From Flavobacterium sp. ALD4 (GTDB taxonomy: Bacteria; Bacteroidota; Bacteroidia; Flavobacteriales; Flavobacteriaceae): DNA of 64,000 nt. A program made the position numbers and the translations under genes. Under the pieces are notes generated by a model. It worked only from the letters and a program-made list of their open reading frames with translations. It ran no database searches and was not told where the DNA came from. Below are positions 33,826 through 43,380 of this stretch, piece by piece. The DNA is taken from the NCBI RefSeq assembly GCF_002836475.1, contig NZ_PJBJ01000030.1, positions 1,334,322-1,398,321 on the forward strand. Reading direction: 5' to 3'. Every line of letters starts with the position of its first letter. Within the stretch, counting starts at the first letter, position 1.

Positions 33826-34686
33826 ATGAAAATTTATATAATAGGAATTGGATTGATTGGTGGTTCGATGGCATTAGATATTAAAGGATTATATCCTGAA
33901 GCTACTGTTTACGGCGTTGATACTGATGAAGATCATTTACAAGAAGCATTAGCTTTAGGAGTGGTAGATGCAGGGGCGCAAATAGAAAACTTGTCAGATG
34001 CAGATTTCGTGATTCTTTCGGTTCCAGTAGATGTTGCGCTGACTCTGTTGCCAAAAGTTTTAGATGTGATCGGTGAGAATAGCATTGTTTTTGAGGTAGG
34101 TTCGACGAAAGCTCCTATTTGTGAAGCGGTAACAAATCATCCGAAAAGGAGAAATTTCATTGCAACGCATCCCATTGCAGGTACGGAGTTTTCCGGACCA
34201 TCGGCAGCAATAAAAGGCCTCTATGAAGGTAAAACCAATATTATCTGCGAAGTGGAGCGCACCGCTTTTAAATTGCAGGAAAAGGCATTGGAGCTTTTTA
34301 AAGCTATGGGAATGCGTATTCGATACATGGATCCAAAAGCACATGACAAACATATTGCATATGTCTCTCACTTATCTCACATTAGTGCTTTTATGCTGGG
34401 TAAAACAGTAATAAATAAAGAAAAACACGAGCAGGATATATTTGATATGGCAGGTTCAGGATTTGAAAGTACCGTTCGTCTTGCCAAAAGTTCACCAGCG
34501 ATGTGGACGCCGATTTTTAAACAGAATAAAGTACAGGTAATAGAGACGTTAGAAGAGTTTATTTCAAATCTTACCCAGTTTAAAGATTTGCTGATCAAGG
34601 AAGACTATAATGCCATTTTTGAAGAAATGGAAAGCGTGAATAGAATAAAAGAAATTTTGAATGGTATGAATATAAAAAAGGAGTGA
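33826..34686 (+). CDS. tyrA: prephenate dehydrogenase
   Basis: Oxidises prephenate to 4-hydroxyphenylpyruvate with NAD(P) for tyrosine. It has 286 residues and no ACT or mutase domain. The Rossmann loop IIGIGLIGGSMALDI opens the protein, HPIAGTEFSGP carries the catalytic-site His, and HIAYVSHLSHISAF the second conserved region. It is in the operon between the aminotransferase and DAHP synthase genes. Confidence 0.93.
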   Translation: MKIYIIGIGLIGGSMALDIKGLYPEATVYGVDTDEDHLQEALALGVVDAGAQIENLSDADFVILSVPVDVALTLLPKVLDVIGENSIVFEVGSTKAPICEAVTNHPKRRNFIATHPIAGTEFSGPSAAIKGLYEGKTNIICEVERTAFKLQEKALELFKAMGMRIRYMDPKAHDKHIAYVSHLSHISAFMLGKTVINKEKHEQDIFDMAGSGFESTVRLAKSSPAMWTPIFKQNKVQVIETLEEFISNLTQFKDLLIKEDYNAIFEEMESVNRIKEILNGMNIKKE

Positions 34687-34759
34687 ATATTCAAGCGAAG
34701 TTTAAAGTTAATAAAAGAAGAACAACACAAAAAAACAACAAAAAAAATAATTAGAAAAG

Positions 34760-35842
34760 ATGGAAAACAAGAAAGAAATGAGAACATGGTTGAACGATTT
34801 CAATTTAACTCATCCATTTGTGATCGCGGGACCTTGTAGTGCAGAAACGGAAGAACAAGTATTGAAAATAGCACATGAATTGAAAGATTCTGATGTAAGT
34901 GTTTTCAGAGCAGGAATATGGAAACCTAGAACGCGTCCGGGAGGATTTGAAGGTGTTGGGGAAATAGGGTTGAAATGGTTGAAAAAAGCGAAAGAAGAAA
35001 CAGGTTTGTTGATGGGGACAGAAGTCGCTAATGCAGCTCACGTAAAATTAGCTTTAGAATATGATATTGATGTATTATGGGTGGGAGCCAGAACAACGGT
35101 AAACCCTTTTGCAATGCAAGAATTAGCAGATGCTTTACAAGGAACTAAAAAAATTGTATTGGTAAAAAACCCTGTTAACCCAGATTTATCTTTATGGTTA
35201 GGTGGAGTTGAGCGTTTATATAATGCAGGTATCGAGAAGTTAGGAGTAATTCACAGAGGGTTTTCTACTTACGAAAAAACAAAATACAGAAACATTCCAG
35301 AATGGCAAATTGCTATCGAATTACAAAATAGATTCCCTGATTTACCATTACTAATTGATCCTTCACATATTACAGGAGATCGCGACATGATTCTTGAGGT
35401 AACACAAGAGGCCTTAGACTTGAATTATGACGGTATGATTATCGAAACTCATTACGATCCGGATAATGCATGGAGCGATGCTGCACAGCAAGTAACGCCA
35501 ACTGCCCTGAAACAAATTTTTGTAGATTTGAAAGTAAGAAAGGTGGATGACAAGTCTACTGAGTTTACACAAAAAATGAAGAAACTTAGAGCAAATATTG
35601 ATGTTCTAGATGCAAGTTTATTGGATTTGTTGGGAAAAAGAATGAAAGTGGCAGATGAAATTGGTCTGGTTAAAAAAGAAGCTAATGTAGCGGTATTGCA
35701 AAACAAACGTTGGAATGAAATTTTAGGAAAAATGATTTTAGAAGGCGAGAAAAAAGGATTAACTGAAGAGTTTGTTCTTAGAATGTTCAAAGCAATCCAC
35801 CAGGAGAGTATAGGTCATCAAGATAAAGTACTTAATGCATAA
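34760..35842 (+). CDS. aroF: DAHP synthase fused to chorismate mutase
   Basis: A bifunctional 360-residue enzyme. Residues 1-260 are a type I-beta DAHP synthase (AGPCSAE, RAGIWKPRTRPGGFEG, VKNPVNPD, IDPSHITGDR), condensing PEP and erythrose 4-phosphate. Residues 270-360 are an AroQ chorismate mutase (MKKLRANIDVLDASLLDLL, LGKRMKVADEIGLVKKE). The mutase feeds the dehydratase and dehydrogenase of the same operon and may mediate feedback. The fusion is common in Bacteroidota. A terminator follows. Confidence 0.95.
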   Translation: MENKKEMRTWLNDFNLTHPFVIAGPCSAETEEQVLKIAHELKDSDVSVFRAGIWKPRTRPGGFEGVGEIGLKWLKKAKEETGLLMGTEVANAAHVKLALEYDIDVLWVGARTTVNPFAMQELADALQGTKKIVLVKNPVNPDLSLWLGGVERLYNAGIEKLGVIHRGFSTYEKTKYRNIPEWQIAIELQNRFPDLPLLIDPSHITGDRDMILEVTQEALDLNYDGMIIETHYDPDNAWSDAAQQVTPTALKQIFVDLKVRKVDDKSTEFTQKMKKLRANIDVLDASLLDLLGKRMKVADEIGLVKKEANVAVLQNKRWNEILGKMILEGEKKGLTEEFVLRMFKAIHQESIGHQDKVLNA

Positions 35843-35876
35843 TAGGTTAAACAAATTTTACTATTTTTTATTTATT

Positions 35877-35908
35877 AAAACCTACAGTTTATTTGTAGGT
35901 TTTTTTTG
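35877..35908 (+). terminator. terminator of the aromatic operon
   Basis: AAAACCTACA and TGTAGGTTTT form a stem with loop GTTTATT, followed by a run of T, 34 bases after the DAHP synthase stop. Confidence 0.85.
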
Positions 35909-35916
35909 TATTTTTG
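35909..35916 (+). promoter_or_regulatory. candidate promoter (-7 element)
   Basis: TATTTTTG directly follows the aromatic operon terminator and lies 37 bases before the next gene. The nearest TTTG upstream is only 13 bases away, shorter than usual. Confidence 0.35.
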
Positions 35917-35952
35917 TTAAAAACAAAGTTTTTATCTTTAAATTTAATAAAA

Positions 35953-36477
35953 ATGAAACAAATTATTTTAGTTTTAGCGTTAATATTTGGTACTAACGCA
36001 GTAAGTGCTCAGCAAGATGTGATCAACAAACATAGTGGTGAAGTTGTCATAGGTAAAGTTGTCAAGCTTGAAGAATATACAATTGTATTCAAATATGAGG
36101 GTGAGGATGCTGAAAACACAATTAGTAAGTATGCGGTTGAAAAAATAATTTATGGGATAAGTGGTCGCTTAGAGGAAATAACTGAAAAAATTGTTATTAA
36201 TGGGGAAGAGGATTGGAATAAAGTGGTTATCCTAGAAGATAGAGGTTATATTTCTGGATTGAAAAAAGGAGATGAAGTAAGAGGAAAAACGGGGTTGGTT
36301 AATTTTCAAACCGGCAATACTGGAGATAAAAAAGCGGAAAAAAAATTAAAGATGGATGCTGCAAAATTGGGATGTCAATTCATTTTGTTAACAGCTGATA
36401 AAGTTACCGTTGGTGCAAATTCAAATGTTATTGGAGGCTCACAGGCCATAAAAAAGGGAATTGGATACAAGTACTAG
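35953..36477 (+). CDS. secreted protein of unknown function
   Basis: A 174-residue protein. I start at MKQIILVLALIFGTNAVSAQ, a clear signal peptide; an in-frame TTG further upstream would add thirteen non-signal residues. The mature part is mostly beta-like (HSGEVVIGKVVKLEEYTIVF, YEGEDAENTISKYAVEKI) and ends with a Gly-rich KKGIGYKY. It contains one Cys. I do not recognise the family. It is flanked by terminators and so is transcribed alone. Confidence 0.75.
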   Translation: MKQIILVLALIFGTNAVSAQQDVINKHSGEVVIGKVVKLEEYTIVFKYEGEDAENTISKYAVEKIIYGISGRLEEITEKIVINGEEDWNKVVILEDRGYISGLKKGDEVRGKTGLVNFQTGNTGDKKAEKKLKMDAAKLGCQFILLTADKVTVGANSNVIGGSQAIKKGIGYKY

Positions 36478-36495
36478 TGTGTTATTTTATTATAG

Positions 36496-36536
36496 ACACA
36501 AAAAGGTTGCGGAATTATTCGTGACCTTTTTTTATA
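36496..36536 (+). terminator. Rho-independent terminator
   Basis: AAAAGGTTGCG and CGTGACCTTTTTTT form an imperfect stem followed by T's, after the secreted-protein gene. Confidence 0.7.
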
Positions 36537-36578
36537 GAATTAATTTAAACTTTAAACTTTAAACTTCAAACAATATTT

Positions 36579-36586
36579 TATCTTTG
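36579..36586 (+). promoter_or_regulatory. rsgA promoter (-7 element)
   Basis: TATCTTTG followed by CA lies five bases before the rsgA ATG, so the message would be nearly leaderless. The TTTAAACTTTAAAC repeat upstream offers no clear -33. Confidence 0.5.
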
Positions 36587-36590
36587 CAGC

Positions 36591-37571
36591 ATGACAGGAC
36601 TCGTATATAAATCTACAGGAAGTTGGTACACCGTAAAATCTGAACAAGGGGATTTTATTGAATGCCGTATGAAAGGGAAATTCCGAATTAAAGGAATTAA
36701 AAGCACCAATCCTATAGCTGTTGGGGATATAGTGGATTATGAACTGGAAGAATCTTCGGATACAGTAACAGGTACCATTCACAATATTCACGAGAGAAAG
36801 AATTACATCGTTCGTAAATCAGTGAATTTATCCCATCAAATGCATATTATTGCGTCTAATATTGATCGGGTTTTCCTGTTAGTTACCATAAACAATCCCC
36901 CTACGACTTTCAATTTTATTGATCGGTTTTTAGTAACAGCCGAGGCTTACGGAATAGAAACTATTTTAGTATTTAATAAAATAGACACTTTTGATGAAGC
37001 AACTTTAGATGAGCAATTGTACATGCAGCATGTCTATCAGGAAATTGGATATAAATGCCTTCGCGTTTCTTCTACTGAAATGAAAGGGATAGAAAAGTTG
37101 AAAGAAATGATGATTGGTAAAGTGAGTATGTTCTCAGGGCATTCTGGGGTAGGGAAATCAACTTTAGTGAATGCTATGGAGCCTTCACTGCACCTAAAAA
37201 CAAAAGTGATTTCAGAAGCCAGTAAGCAAGGGCAACACACAACTACTTTTGCCGAAATGTATGATTTGTCTTTTGACGCCAAAATTATTGATACACCCGG
37301 AATCAAAGGTTTTGGAGTAGTGGATATGGAGCCTGCAGAAATCAGCGGGTATTTTCCTGAATTTTTCAAATTAAAAGAGCAGTGCAAGTTCAATAACTGT
37401 TTACATAAAGATGAGCCCCATTGTGCGGTGAAAGCAGCTTTAGAAAAAGATGAAATTGCATGGTCCCGTTATAGAAGTTACCTTAAAATTCTTGAAGGTG
37501 ATGACGAAAACTATCGCACAGATATTTATAATGACGATAGAATGGAAAGTGACGAAAACAGAAAATCGTAA
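36591..37571 (+). CDS. rsgA: ribosome small subunit-dependent GTPase A
   Basis: A 326-residue circularly permuted GTPase that helps late 30S maturation. An N-terminal OB domain (GDFIECRMKGKFRIKG) comes first. G4 NKID precedes G1 GHSGVGKSTLVN and G3 DTPGIKGFG, which is the permuted order. The C-terminal zinc site is CKFNNCLHKDEPHCAV. It is followed closely by dtd. Confidence 0.95.
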   Translation: MTGLVYKSTGSWYTVKSEQGDFIECRMKGKFRIKGIKSTNPIAVGDIVDYELEESSDTVTGTIHNIHERKNYIVRKSVNLSHQMHIIASNIDRVFLLVTINNPPTTFNFIDRFLVTAEAYGIETILVFNKIDTFDEATLDEQLYMQHVYQEIGYKCLRVSSTEMKGIEKLKEMMIGKVSMFSGHSGVGKSTLVNAMEPSLHLKTKVISEASKQGQHTTTFAEMYDLSFDAKIIDTPGIKGFGVVDMEPAEISGYFPEFFKLKEQCKFNNCLHKDEPHCAVKAALEKDEIAWSRYRSYLKILEGDDENYRTDIYNDDRMESDENRKS

Positions 37572-37606
37572 AGACTTAGTAAATCAGGTCTGTTTAAAAT
37601 AATAAA

Positions 37607-38059
37607 ATGAAAATTGTCCTTCAAAGAGTTTCCTCCGCATCCGTAACTATTGAAAATAAAATAGTGACCGATATTCAAAAAGGGCTATTGATTTTAGTTG
37701 GTATTGAAGATACGGACAGTCAAGAAGACATTGATTGGCTGGTTGGGAAAATCACCAAAATCCGTATTTTTGATGATGAAAACCGTGTGATGAACCTATC
37801 CGTTCAGGATATCGATGGTGATGTAATTGTAGTGAGTCAATTTACACTTCACGCCAGTACCAAAAAAGGCAATCGTCCTTCCTACATTAAAGCGGCTAAA
37901 CCAGATATTGCCATTCCGTTGTATGAAAACTTTGTGCAGCAGCTGGAAAAAGAATTAGGAAAGAAAATACAAACGGGAGTTTTTGGGGCAGACATGAAAG
38001 TGAGCCTTATAAATGACGGACCGGTTAGTATAATTATAGACAGTAAAAACAGAGAGTAA
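37607..38059 (+). CDS. dtd: D-aminoacyl-tRNA deacylase
   Basis: Removes D-amino acids from mischarged tRNA. It has 150 residues, the normal length. MKIVLQRVSSASVTI opens it, VSQFTLHA is the SQ-containing active-site motif, and GVFGADMKVSLINDGPVSI holds the second conserved GP motif that screens out L-residues. It is 35 bases after rsgA and one base before the MazG-like gene. Confidence 0.95.
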   Translation: MKIVLQRVSSASVTIENKIVTDIQKGLLILVGIEDTDSQEDIDWLVGKITKIRIFDDENRVMNLSVQDIDGDVIVVSQFTLHASTKKGNRPSYIKAAKPDIAIPLYENFVQQLEKELGKKIQTGVFGADMKVSLINDGPVSIIIDSKNRE

Positions 38060-38060
38060 C

Positions 38061-38387
38061 ATGAACTTAAAAGACTCCCAATTAGACGTAGACAACTGGA
38101 TTAAAGAACACGGCGTTCGTTACTTCAACGAATTGACTAATATGGCACAACTGACCGAAGAAGTTGGCGAAGTCGCGCGTATAATTGCTCGCCGTTACGG
38201 TGAACAATCAGAGAAAGAAAGTGATAAAAACAAAGATCTAGGCGAAGAATTAGCTGATGTTGTTTTTGTGGTTTTGTGTCTCGCAAATCAAACCGGAATC
38301 GATTTACAAGCCGCTTTCGATAAGAAAATGGATTTTAAATCGATACGGGATAAGGATCGTCACAAAAACAATGAAAAACTGAAATAA
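38061..38387 (+). CDS. MazG-like nucleotide pyrophosphohydrolase
   Basis: A 108-residue all-alpha NTP-PPase. The metal-binding pattern is EEVGEVARIIARRYGE with EELADVVFVVLCLAN, the EExxE...ExxD arrangement of MazG-type proteins. It probably cleans up noncanonical nucleotides; the substrate is not predictable. It is directly downstream of dtd and likely translated from the same message. Confidence 0.88.
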   Translation: MNLKDSQLDVDNWIKEHGVRYFNELTNMAQLTEEVGEVARIIARRYGEQSEKESDKNKDLGEELADVVFVVLCLANQTGIDLQAAFDKKMDFKSIRDKDRHKNNEKLK

Positions 38388-38486
38388 TTTGTGGATTATA
38401 AATTATGAATTACAGGCGGGGATTGGTAAATTGCGTGCTTGAATTATACGGATCATAATTCATAATTCATCACTCATAATTACAAC
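38388..38486. repeat. AT-rich intergenic with inverted ATTATGAATTA motifs
   Basis: TAAATTATGAATTA near the start and CATAATTCATAATTCAT near the end are inverted relative to each other, before the aroA start. They could fold, but no function is evident. Confidence 0.35.
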
Positions 38487-39716
38487 ATGAACTTACTGTT
38501 ACAAACCACCCATTCTAATTTAAAAGCCCAAATTGCTGTAACCGGCTCAAAAAGCGAAACCAATCGTTTGTTGTTGTTGCAAGCTTTGTTTCCTGATATC
38601 ACTTTAGCAAACACATCGAACTCTGACGATAGCGAAGTGATGCAAAAAGCATTAAAAGGAAATGATGAGGTGGTAGATATTCACCATGCAGGGACTGCAA
38701 TGCGATTTCTTACCGCTTTCTTTGCAGTAAACCAGGGACGCGAAGTAGTTTTGACCGGGTCGCCCAGAATGCAAGAGCGCCCTATCAAAGTATTGGTAGA
38801 AGCCTTGGGGCAACTTGGGGCAATAATCTCCTATGAGAAAGAAGTGGGTTATCCGCCTATTCGAATCAAAGGGCAAAAGATAACGGCGTCGAAGGTAAAT
38901 ATTCCTGCAAATGTAAGTAGTCAGTATATTTCGGCTTTAATGTTAGTAGCGCCAAAATTAGAAAACGGAATCGAAATAAATTTGGTTGGAGAAATTACTT
39001 CTGTGCCTTACATTAGGATGACTTTGGCTTTGCTCAATGATCTAGATGTTAAAACGAGCTTTGAAGGAAATGTAATCAAAGTATATCCAAAGGCAACTGT
39101 TAATCCAAAAGAAATGACAGTAGAGTCCGACTGGAGTTCCGCTTCTTACTTTTTTAGTTTAGTGGCTTTGTCAGAAACGGCCTCAATCACTTTGAGTAGT
39201 TATAAAGAAACAAGTTTGCAAGGAGATTCCGCTTTGGTCGAAATCTATAAGCAAATGGGAGTTGAAACGCATTTTGACGGGAATAAAATGACTTTGACTA
39301 AAGTGCCTGATTTTAAATTTGGAGATGTTGATTTCGAACTTAACAATACACCAGATATTGCACAAACTATTGTTGTCACTTGTCTTGGTTTAGGCATTGG
39401 TTGTCATCTTACAGGACTACATACTTTAAAGATTAAAGAAACAGATAGACTAGAAGCACTTAGAATTGAGCTTACAAAACTGGGATCAAATATTTCGGTA
39501 ACAAACGACAGCCTGGTACTTGTGGCCTCAAATACAATCAATCCTAATATTAAAATTGCAACCTATAACGACCATAGAATGGCAATGGCATTTGCTCCTT
39601 TGGCGCTAAAAGTGCCAATAATAATCGAAAATGCCGAAGTTGTTTCTAAATCATACCCTGATTTCTGGGAAGATTTGAAAAGTTTAGGTTTTAATATTGC
39701 TGAGCTTACGGCGTAA
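38487..39716 (+). CDS. aroA: 3-phosphoshikimate 1-carboxyvinyltransferase (EPSP synthase)
   Basis: Joins PEP to shikimate 3-phosphate on the way to chorismate. It has 409 residues. TGSKSETNRLLLLQAL is the N-terminal phosphate/substrate motif and HAGTAMRFLTAFF the second. GSPRMQERPIKVLVEAL and NDHRMAMAFAPLAL are the other conserved blocks. It stands outside the aromatic operon, 2.6 kb downstream of its terminator. Confidence 0.95.
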   Translation: MNLLLQTTHSNLKAQIAVTGSKSETNRLLLLQALFPDITLANTSNSDDSEVMQKALKGNDEVVDIHHAGTAMRFLTAFFAVNQGREVVLTGSPRMQERPIKVLVEALGQLGAIISYEKEVGYPPIRIKGQKITASKVNIPANVSSQYISALMLVAPKLENGIEINLVGEITSVPYIRMTLALLNDLDVKTSFEGNVIKVYPKATVNPKEMTVESDWSSASYFFSLVALSETASITLSSYKETSLQGDSALVEIYKQMGVETHFDGNKMTLTKVPDFKFGDVDFELNNTPDIAQTIVVTCLGLGIGCHLTGLHTLKIKETDRLEALRIELTKLGSNISVTNDSLVLVASNTINPNIKIATYNDHRMAMAFAPLALKVPIIIENAEVVSKSYPDFWEDLKSLGFNIAELTA

Positions 39717-39793
39717 TTGCCAATGTTTACGGGGGTAAACACTTGTCGCTTTGTTACTTTGCAATTTTGTATTTAAATTAAATAGCAAAACAC

Positions 39794-39825
39794 TTGACAA
39801 CGCCTATCTCACAGTCGTATATTTG
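39794..39825 (+). promoter_or_regulatory. queA promoter
   Basis: TTG (39794-39796) and TATATTTG (39818-39825) are 21 bases apart, a full match to the phylum consensus. The leader to queA is about 70 bases. Confidence 0.6.
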
Positions 39826-39900
39826 CATTCTTAAATAAGTTTTACTATTAGGCTAAATAATTAGGTCTTATACTAGAAACTTTTAAACAAAAATATAAAG

Positions 39901-40950
39901 ATGAAATTATCACATTTTCAATTTGATTTACCTAAGGAATTGTTGGCAGAATTTCCGTCTGAACACAGAGATGAAGCTCGCTTAATGGTTATTGATCGTA
40001 AGAAACAAACTATCGAACATAAAACGTTCAAAGACGTTATCGATTATTTTGACGATGGCGATGTTTTAATTTTGAATAATACTAAAGTTTTTCCGGCACG
40101 TTTATACGGAAACAAAGAAAAAACGGGTGCGAGAATCGAAGTTTTCTTACTTAGAGAATTAAACGCTGAACAACGCCTTTGGGATGTTTTAGTTGATCCG
40201 GCGCGTAAAATCAGAATCGGAAACAAATTATATTTCGGTGACGATGATTCATTAGTAGCTGAGGTTATTGATAATACAACTTCTCGTGGAAGAACATTGC
40301 GTTTCCTTTACGACGGTTCGTATGAAGAATTCAGAAAAAAATTGACGGAACTTGGAGAAACTCCAATCCCAAAATACATAAGCAGGGATGTTACTCCAGA
40401 AGATGCAGAACGTTACCAAACAATTTATGCTAAAGAAGAAGGAGCTGTTGCGGCACCTACTGCAGGATTGCACTTCTCTAAACATTTATTGAAGAAACTA
40501 GAAATCAAAGGAATCAAATTTGCCGAAGTTACACTGCATGTTGGGTTGGGAACATTCAATCCTGTTGAGGTTGAGGATTTGTCAAAACACAAAATGGACT
40601 CTGAGGAATTAAAAATTACTCAAGCAGCTTGTGATATTGTAAATGACGCAAAAGTGCATAAAAAACGTATTTGTACTGTAGGTACTACGTCGATGCGCGC
40701 TGTAGAAAGTTCTGTTTCTTCACATGGAACACTAAATCCGTTTGATGGTTGGACAAATAAATTTGTTTTTCCTCCTCACGAATTTACAATTCCTACTTGT
40801 ATGATAACAAACTTTCATACGCCAAAATCTACTTTATTAATGATGGTTTCTGCATTTTGTGGACATGATTTAATGAAAAGAGCCTATGAGGAAGCAATCA
40901 AAGAAGAGTATAAATTCTATTCTTATGGTGATGCCATGTTGATTATTTAA
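39901..40950 (+). CDS. queA: SAM:tRNA ribosyltransferase-isomerase
   Basis: Moves the ribosyl part of SAM onto 7-aminomethyl-deazaguanine in tRNA to form epoxyqueuosine. It has 349 residues. [20 protein letters not shown] and [13 protein letters not shown] are at the N-terminus; [27 protein letters not shown] and [20 protein letters not shown] are the signature blocks. It is a single gene, with a terminator after it. queE of the same pathway is 18 kb away. Confidence 0.96.
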   Translation: MKLSHFQFDLPKELLAEFPSEHRDEARLMVIDRKKQTIEHKTFKDVIDYFDDGDVLILNNTKVFPARLYGNKEKTGARIEVFLLRELNAEQRLWDVLVDPARKIRIGNKLYFGDDDSLVAEVIDNTTSRGRTLRFLYDGSYEEFRKKLTELGETPIPKYISRDVTPEDAERYQTIYAKEEGAVAAPTAGLHFSKHLLKKLEIKGIKFAEVTLHVGLGTFNPVEVEDLSKHKMDSEELKITQAACDIVNDAKVHKKRICTVGTTSMRAVESSVSSHGTLNPFDGWTNKFVFPPHEFTIPTCMITNFHTPKSTLLMMVSAFCGHDLMKRAYEEAIKEEYKFYSYGDAMLII

Positions 40951-40977
40951 TCTGAACTACTTTCAGATTCTCTATAT

Positions 40978-41009
40978 AAATCTCGTCAGTAATGGCGAGA
41001 TTTTTTTTT
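40978..41009 (+). terminator. Rho-independent terminator after queA
   Basis: AAATCTCG and CGAGATTT form a stem around TCAGTAATGG, followed by a long T run. Confidence 0.85.
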
Positions 41010-41087
41010 GGGCGTGTCCCAAAAGGGTCGGGCTATCCGTTACAATCTCCCTAAAAACGGGAGGATTTTTACTTCTATCCCTCACGC
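41010..41087 (-). repeat. dispersed intergenic repeat, copy 4
   Basis: On the minus strand it reads GCGTGAGGGATAGAAGTAAA... and ends GTAACGGATAGCCCGACCC then GGGACACGCCC, closely matching copy 2. An inner hairpin AATCTCCC...GGGAGGATT is present. The 250 bases after it, up to kynU, show nothing further. Confidence 0.65.
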
Positions 41088-41338
41088 AATACTGGATGTA
41101 TAATAACGTTTTTGGTAAACCAAAAAACTAAAAAACGAGTCAACTAAAGATGCTAATTTTTTTATAATCGGAGCGTAACCACATAATTTGTGCCTTTAAT
41201 TAAGGATAGGAGCTGAACAGAGATTATAGCCAGTACTCCTTTACCTGAACATAGGGATTTATTTAAGGCATAAAATAAAGGAGTTGCATTTTGAGGAGCA
41301 ATAAATATTGGTTATTTTTACAGAACTAAATTATAACC

Positions 41339-42622
41339 ATGACTTTCGAAAACACTAAGGAATTTGCCAGGCAACTTGACTCACAGGACAAATTAAATAA
41401 ATACAGAGACGAATTCATTTTTCCAAAAGTGAATGGAAAAAATGTACTTTATTTCACAGGGAATTCATTAGGCTTACAGCCCAAAAGAACTAGAGCTTAT
41501 GTCGATGAAGTAATGGATGATTGGGCAAACTTAGCGGTTGAAGGACATTTTTATGCTGAAAAGCCTTGGTGGGATTATCACGAGCGTTTAGCTAAGCCCT
41601 TAGGTAAAATCATGGGGGCACTCCCATCTGAAATTACCGTAATGAACACATTAACGGTGAATCTTCATTTGTTGATGGTCTCATTTTACAGACCTACAAA
41701 AAAGAGATATAAAATTATTTGTGAGGAAAAAGCATTTCCTTCTGATCAATACATGTTTCAAAGTCAGGTCAACTTTCATGGATACAAAGCAGACGATGCC
41801 CTTGTAGAGATTAAACGTCGTGATGGAGAGCATAATATCCGTACAGAGGATGTATTAGCAAAAATTAATGAAGTAGGAGACGAATTAGCTTTGGTTTTAA
41901 TAGGTGGAGTGAATTACTATACGGGTCAGGTTTTTGATATGAAAACAATAACTACCGCTGGTCATGAAGCGGGTGCCGTTGTAGGTTGGGATCTAGCTCA
42001 TGCTGCAGGAAACATAAAATTAGAATTACATGATTGGGATGTTGATTTTGCTTCATGGTGTAGTTATAAATATATGAATTCAGGACCAGGGAATGCTTCT
42101 GGATGTTTTGTGCATGAAAAACACCATAGCAACTCTGATTTACCACGATTTGCAGGATGGTGGGGACACAATAAGGAACGTCGTTTCAAGATGGAGCCGG
42201 TATTTGATCCCGCTCCGGGAGCTGAAGGATGGCAAATCAGTAATATACCAATACTTTCTCTAGCGCCTTATTTAGCTTCGGTAGAAATGTTTGACGAAAT
42301 AGGGATGGATGCAATAATTGAGAAAAGAGATCAGATCACGTGTTATCTAGAATATATTTTAAATGAAATTAGCAAGGAGGTTGAAGGTGGCTTTGAAATA
42401 ATTACGCCAACAAATCCAGACGAGAGGGGATGTCAATTATCCGTTTTTCTTCATGGGCAAGGTCGAAGCTTATTTGACTATCTAATGAAAAACGGGGTAA
42501 TTACGGATTGGCGTGAGCCTAACGTAATTCGGTTTGCTCCAGTTCCCTTGTATTGTTCTTTTGAAGACATGTATGATTTTGGGCAAATATTAAAAAGCGG
42601 TATTAAAGAAGTGAGCCAATAA
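41339..42622 (+). CDS. kynU: kynureninase
   Basis: A PLP enzyme that splits kynurenine or 3-hydroxykynurenine to (hydroxy)anthranilate and alanine. It has 427 residues. The PLP lysine is Lys244 (SWCSYKYMNSGPG). FTGNSLGLQPK, GWDLAHAAGN and the kynureninase-specific AGWWGHNKERRFKM block are present. It belongs with kmo 4.3 kb downstream to tryptophan degradation, although unrelated genes lie between them. Confidence 0.95.
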   Translation: MTFENTKEFARQLDSQDKLNKYRDEFIFPKVNGKNVLYFTGNSLGLQPKRTRAYVDEVMDDWANLAVEGHFYAEKPWWDYHERLAKPLGKIMGALPSEITVMNTLTVNLHLLMVSFYRPTKKRYKIICEEKAFPSDQYMFQSQVNFHGYKADDALVEIKRRDGEHNIRTEDVLAKINEVGDELALVLIGGVNYYTGQVFDMKTITTAGHEAGAVVGWDLAHAAGNIKLELHDWDVDFASWCSYKYMNSGPGNASGCFVHEKHHSNSDLPRFAGWWGHNKERRFKMEPVFDPAPGAEGWQISNIPILSLAPYLASVEMFDEIGMDAIIEKRDQITCYLEYILNEISKEVEGGFEIITPTNPDERGCQLSVFLHGQGRSLFDYLMKNGVITDWREPNVIRFAPVPLYCSFEDMYDFGQILKSGIKEVSQ

Positions 42623-42627
42623 TAGTG

Positions 42628-42672
42628 AAAACCATTGACGAATTAAATATTTATTCGTTAATGGTTTTTTTC
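42628..42672 (+). terminator. Rho-independent terminator after kynU
   Basis: AAAACCATTGACGAAT and ATTCGTTAATGGTTTT form a long stem, followed by T's. Confidence 0.8.
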
Positions 42673-42741
42673 ATTGTGCTAATAGTTTGCTACTAATGGA
42701 CGGTAAATAAAGATAGTATTGGTCTACATAGAAAAGCTATT

Positions 42742-43380
42742 TTATTTATAAAATGACTTCGTAGGGATGTCTTTGCGCGCGTACTCAAAACGATCAATTA
42801 ACTTGGGTAAACAATAACCATCAAGGCCATTTATAGCGACCACATTTCCTTTTTCTATTTGTAACCAACCATCTTTGTGTCTCAGGTTTTCATCAAAAAA
42901 AAGACTTTCTATTGAGGCAATAACATGCACGGTATCATTTTCCTTAATGTAATATTCATTTACATACTTGCAATATAATTGAACCGGACTGCCTTTTGTA
43001 AAAGGAAACGCGATGCCTTCTTTGTATTCTTCTTTTAGATTGGTTTTGCTAAATTCCGATACGCCAGTTTCATAATTAGCCGACGTGTGATGTGCGTCAG
43101 TAATCATTTCTTCAGTAATATGATTGACTGTAAAATATCCGGTTGCTTTTATGTTTTCGTAGGTGTTACGAGGAACTGTCGTGGGGCGAACAATAAACCC
43201 TATCAAGGCAGGATTGCTTCCTAAATGCGTTATACTGCTAAATATAGCAACGTTGACTGCTCCATCTAGTGATTTTGTAGCAATTAAGTTGGCTGATTTG
43301 TAACCAGTGCAAGAATTAATTAAATTTAATCGTTCCACTTTTTCAAGTTGAGAAATATCGTCTCGAGAAATTACAGTCAT
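42742..43380 (-). CDS. flavin reductase-like FMN-binding split-barrel protein
   Basis: A 212-residue protein of the FMN-binding split barrel group. I place the start at 43380 (MTVISRDDISQLEKVERL), since the upstream extension is low-complexity. The fold signatures are SANLIATKSLDGAVNVAIFSS, NPALIGFIVRPTTVPRNTYENI and YFTVNHI. It may supply reduced flavin to an oxygenase or reduce a small molecule. It lies next to kynU in the opposite direction; a role in that pathway is only suggested. Confidence 0.82.
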   Translation of the reverse strand: MTVISRDDISQLEKVERLNLINSCTGYKSANLIATKSLDGAVNVAIFSSITHLGSNPALIGFIVRPTTVPRNTYENIKATGYFTVNHITEEMITDAHHTSANYETGVSEFSKTNLKEEYKEGIAFPFTKGSPVQLYCKYVNEYYIKENDTVHVIASIESLFFDENLRHKDGWLQIEKGNVVAINGLDGYCLPKLIDRFEYARKDIPTKSFYK